Shown: one piece after another, positions 5,455 to 7,081 of the stretch | How positions within the stretch are numbered: position 1 is the stretch's first letter | Layout of the letters: each line of letters begins with the position of its first letter | From: an uncultured Paracoccaceae bacterium | GTDB taxonomy: Bacteria > Pseudomonadota > Alphaproteobacteria > Rhodobacterales > Rhodobacteraceae | Length of the DNA: 7,081 nt | Reading direction: 5' to 3' | NCBI GenBank assembly: GCA_937900975.1 | Contig: CALCPC010000215.1 | Location: 1 to 7,081 of the forward strand | Position numbers and translations under genes: made by a program | Notes under the pieces: model-generated | What the model was told of the DNA's origin: nothing | Databases searched by the model: none | The model's input: the letters and a program-made list of their open reading frames with translations, nothing else

Positions 5455-5534
5455 TGATGAGACGCGTCCTGACGCGCGCGCGGCCTGTCGCGCCAAGCGC
5501 CCTGCATAAGCGGCCTTCCGGGGGGCTCGGCTGA
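5454..5534 (+). CDS. Possible 26-residue micro-ORF coupled to both neighbours
   Basis: An ATG overlaps the aminotransferase stop (TAATG at 5452-5456). The reading frame stays open for 26 codons, and its TGA overlaps the next gene's ATG (TGATG at 5532-5536). The product begins MMRRVLTRAR, is strongly basic and ends in PSGGLG. There is no recognised motif. Open frames are common in GC-rich DNA, so this may be chance. Alternatively it could be a coupling or leader peptide that carries ribosomes from the aminotransferase to the oxidoreductase. Confidence 0.25.
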   Translation: MMRRVLTRARPVAPSALHKRPSGGLG

Positions 5535-6523
5535 TGGCGCTGCCAGAAAGCATGGCCGCGGTCGAGATCGCGGAACCCGGCGGGCCCGAAATGCTGCGCC
5601 CCGTCACGCGGCCGGTGCCGCGCCCCGCCGCGGGGGAGGTTCTTATTCGCCTTGTCGCGGCGGGCGTAAACCGACCCGACGCGCTGCAGCGCGCGGGCGC
5701 CTACGATCCCCCGCCCGGCGCTTCGGACTTGCCGGGATTGGAAGGGGCGGGCCATATTGCAGCGCTCGGCCCTGGCGTCAGCGGGCTTGCGGAAGGCGAC
5801 GCGGTCTGCGGTCTTTTTCCCGGCGGTGGTTATGCGGCCTATGTGACGGCACCCGCCGCCCATCTTCTGCCGGTGCCCGCGGGGTTGAGCCTGACAGAGG
5901 CCGCCGCCCTGCCGGAAACCTTTTTCACCGTTTGGTCGACGGTGTTTGAGCGCGGCGCCCTCCGCGCGGGGGAGCGGTTTTTGGTCCATGGCGGTGCGTC
6001 CGGCATCGGCACGACCGCCATCCAGCTTGCCGCCGCGCGCGGTGCCCGGGTGTTCACCACCGCGGGAAGCGATGCCAAATGTGCGGCCTGCGTGGCGTTG
6101 GGGGCCGAGGTTGCCGTGAATTACCGCGACGAGGACTATGTCAAGCGTCTGCGCGCAGCGGCCGGCGGGGTGGATCTGTCGTTGAACATGGTCGGTGGCA
6201 GCTATCTTGGGCGCGATGTGCGGCTGCTCGCGCCCGATGGCCGGTTGGTGATGATCGCGTTCCTAGAAGGGCCAAAAGCCGAACTGAATTTTGCGCAGAT
6301 TATGACCAAGCGGTTGACCGTGACCGGTGCCACGTTGCGCCCGCAATCGGTCGCGGCCAAGGCGCGGATGGCCGACGCGCTCCGCCGCGAGGTCTGGCCT
6401 TTGATCGAGGCTGGTCGCATCCGCCCGGTGATGGACCAAACCTTCCCTCTGGCCGATGCCGCCGCAGCCCATGCGCGCATGGAAAGCTCTGCCCATATCG
6501 GGAAGATCGTGCTGACAGTGTAG
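5534..6523 (+). CDS. NAD(P)H:quinone oxidoreductase, PIG3 family
   Basis: Zinc-free medium-chain dehydrogenase/reductases of the PIG3/QOR type reduce quinones or other electrophiles with NADPH. In 329 residues, the N-terminal GroES-like domain (about 1-125) includes EPGGPEML, AAGVNRPDALQRAG and LPGLEGAGHI. The Rossmann part (about 126-255) has VHGGASGIGTTAIQLA at 151-166, the nucleotide-binding loop. AVNYRDED (194-201) and NMVGGSYL (218-225) follow. The C-terminal part has MTKRLTVTGATLRPQS and ends in HIGKIVLTV. The cysteine cluster that binds structural zinc in alcohol dehydrogenases is absent, as expected. The ATG at 5534 is preceded by a G-rich run (5520-5525). Starting at Met7 (5552) is possible and matches the shortest family members. 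It may share the upstream operon's transcript, since no terminator is seen in the 79-bp gap. Confidence 0.92.
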   Translation: MALPESMAAVEIAEPGGPEMLRPVTRPVPRPAAGEVLIRLVAAGVNRPDALQRAGAYDPPPGASDLPGLEGAGHIAALGPGVSGLAEGDAVCGLFPGGGYAAYVTAPAAHLLPVPAGLSLTEAAALPETFFTVWSTVFERGALRAGERFLVHGGASGIGTTAIQLAAARGARVFTTAGSDAKCAACVALGAEVAVNYRDEDYVKRLRAAAGGVDLSLNMVGGSYLGRDVRLLAPDGRLVMIAFLEGPKAELNFAQIMTKRLTVTGATLRPQSVAAKARMADALRREVWPLIEAGRIRPVMDQTFPLADAAAAHARMESSAHIGKIVLTV

Positions 6524-6548
6524 GGCGCGCTTGGGGTCGAGAGCGCCC
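6523..6548 (+). terminator. Weak candidate hairpin after the quinone oxidoreductase
   Basis: GGGCGC (6523-6528) and GCGCCC (6543-6548) can pair around a 14-base loop, with two more inner pairs past a mismatch. No T tract follows, so this is at best a poor terminator. The remaining gap to 6661, between two convergent genes, shows no other clear signal on either strand. Confidence 0.3.
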
Positions 6549-6661
6549 GCTGCGCCTCCCCTGCGCGGTCCAAAACACGGCGCAAGACAAAGGCTTGCAG
6601 GGTCAGCGCTTTACTGTTTTCTGGGGGCGGTCTTGGGGGGCGATGCGCGCGAAGAGAGCTG

Positions 6662-7081
6662 CTAGCGTATGGGCTCACCACTGACAGTGGTGGCGCCGCA
6701 ATCGCGGCGGATGTCCGCGCCACAGGCGCGCGGGCTGAGGTCGCGCGTCAAGCAGACCCGCACTTCGCTGCGCGCGCCGCCCCGACATGTCACCGTCAAC
6801 CCATCGGGTTCAAAGCCCGGGTTCACCTCTAGAAAAGCGTCTTCGATCACGCGCGGCGGAATGTCGAGCCGGCGGGGCAGGGCGCGCAGGACGGGCGGGC
6901 GGACCACCCGCTCATAGGCTAGGCGAGACAACGCCAGGTAGTCGCGGCCCGACAATCCGCTGCACCGCCCGTGCTTTTTCCACTGATGCCAGGCCAACCC
7001 GCCAGACCCCATGATATCTGCCATGGCGCCGGTCTCGGACCGCGCGGGATCCCGCCCGCCGCCCACGCAATAGCTGGGCCA
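6662..7081 (-). CDS. Ribonuclease T2 family protein, 3' part
   Basis: RNase T2 enzymes cut single-stranded RNA without metal, usually in the periplasm or outside the cell. The visible 139 residues start WPSYCVGGG at the window edge and include WHQWKKHGRCSGLS, the second conserved active-site box (usual form HEWxKHGxC) with both histidines and the lysine. LEVNPGF and TVTCRGG follow, then a Cys-rich end (VCLTRD, CGADIRRDC) that fits the disulfide pattern of the family. The glutamate next to the first histidine is Gln here. The first active-site box (HGLWP) and any signal peptide lie beyond the window. Upstream codons stay open to 7081, so a GTG at 7066 is not the true start. Convergent with the quinone oxidoreductase. 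Confidence 0.88.
   Translation of the reverse strand, partial: WPSYCVGGGRDPARSETGAMADIMGSGGLAWHQWKKHGRCSGLSGRDYLALSRLAYERVVRPPVLRALPRRLDIPPRVIEDAFLEVNPGFEPDGLTVTCRGGARSEVRVCLTRDLSPRACGADIRRDCGATTVSGEPIR
6676..6692. repeat. Perfect 17-bp palindrome inside the RNase T2 3' end
   Basis: CACCACTG and CAGTGGTG flank a single A. As RNA it forms a 6-7 bp stem with a 3-5 base loop. It is within the last ten codons of the minus-strand RNase T2 gene and may be a transcript end structure or chance. Confidence 0.4.

Noticed and set aside
4768..5607. 279-codon minus-strand frame opposite the aminotransferase
   Set aside because: Antisense shadow spanning two confident plus-strand genes; no domain seen.
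6202..6723. 173-codon minus-strand frame across the gap after the oxidoreductase
   Set aside because: Overlaps the oxidoreductase C-terminus in antisense and the RNase T2 end in another frame; low-complexity Ala/Pro/Ser product.
1..7081. CRISPR array, insertion sequence, tRNA or rRNA genes
   Set aside because: No regular repeat-spacer pattern, transposase motif, terminal inverted repeats of IS type, or tRNA/rRNA-like segment was seen on either strand.

Overview
The window looks like the chromosome of an alphaproteobacterium of the Rhodobacteraceae (Roseobacter-type). This rests on the high GC content, a COQ9-family gene divergent from rpsU, Hint-domain proteins of the type common in that family, and protein-level similarity recalled from memory. 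No database search was possible.

Layout. (1) Positions 1-157, minus strand: the 5' part of rpsU (ribosomal protein S21), which carries an in-frame TAG at codon 19. A good promoter lies at 212-240. (2) 267-974, plus: COQ9-family ubiquinone biosynthesis protein. It converges on (3) 1013-1846, minus: a Hint-domain protein. A 10-bp GC-rich hairpin between them can end both transcripts. (4) 1847-2233: a 387-bp divergent intergenic region with a large palindrome, a 10-bp-phased GTTA triplet and several repeats. (5) 2234-3073, plus: a second Hint-domain protein, a paralogue of the first. By hand count the two are about 68% identical over the 185-residue Hint part and nearly unrelated before it. A strong intrinsic terminator follows. 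(6) 3209-5454, plus: a tight three-gene operon of a RidA-like protein, a sulfotransferase (8-bp overlap) and a class IV PLP aminotransferase (1-bp gap). (7) A 26-codon ORF at 5454-5534 exactly fills the gap to (8) 5534-6523, plus: a PIG3-type zinc-free quinone oxidoreductase. (9) 6662-7081, minus: the 3' part of a ribonuclease T2 family gene that runs off the window.

How the parts fit. rpsU, COQ9 and the RNase are housekeeping or accessory genes with understood families. The least explained parts are two. The first is the head-to-head pair of Hint proteins, where unrelated N-terminal modules sit on a shared, probably self-cleaving domain. The second is the RidA-like/sulfotransferase/aminotransferase cassette. 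There a PLP enzyme is paired with an imine-deaminase-like protein lacking its usual catalytic arginine and with a PAPS-dependent transferase, which suggests an uncharacterised sulfated amine or amino acid pathway. That last step is inference.
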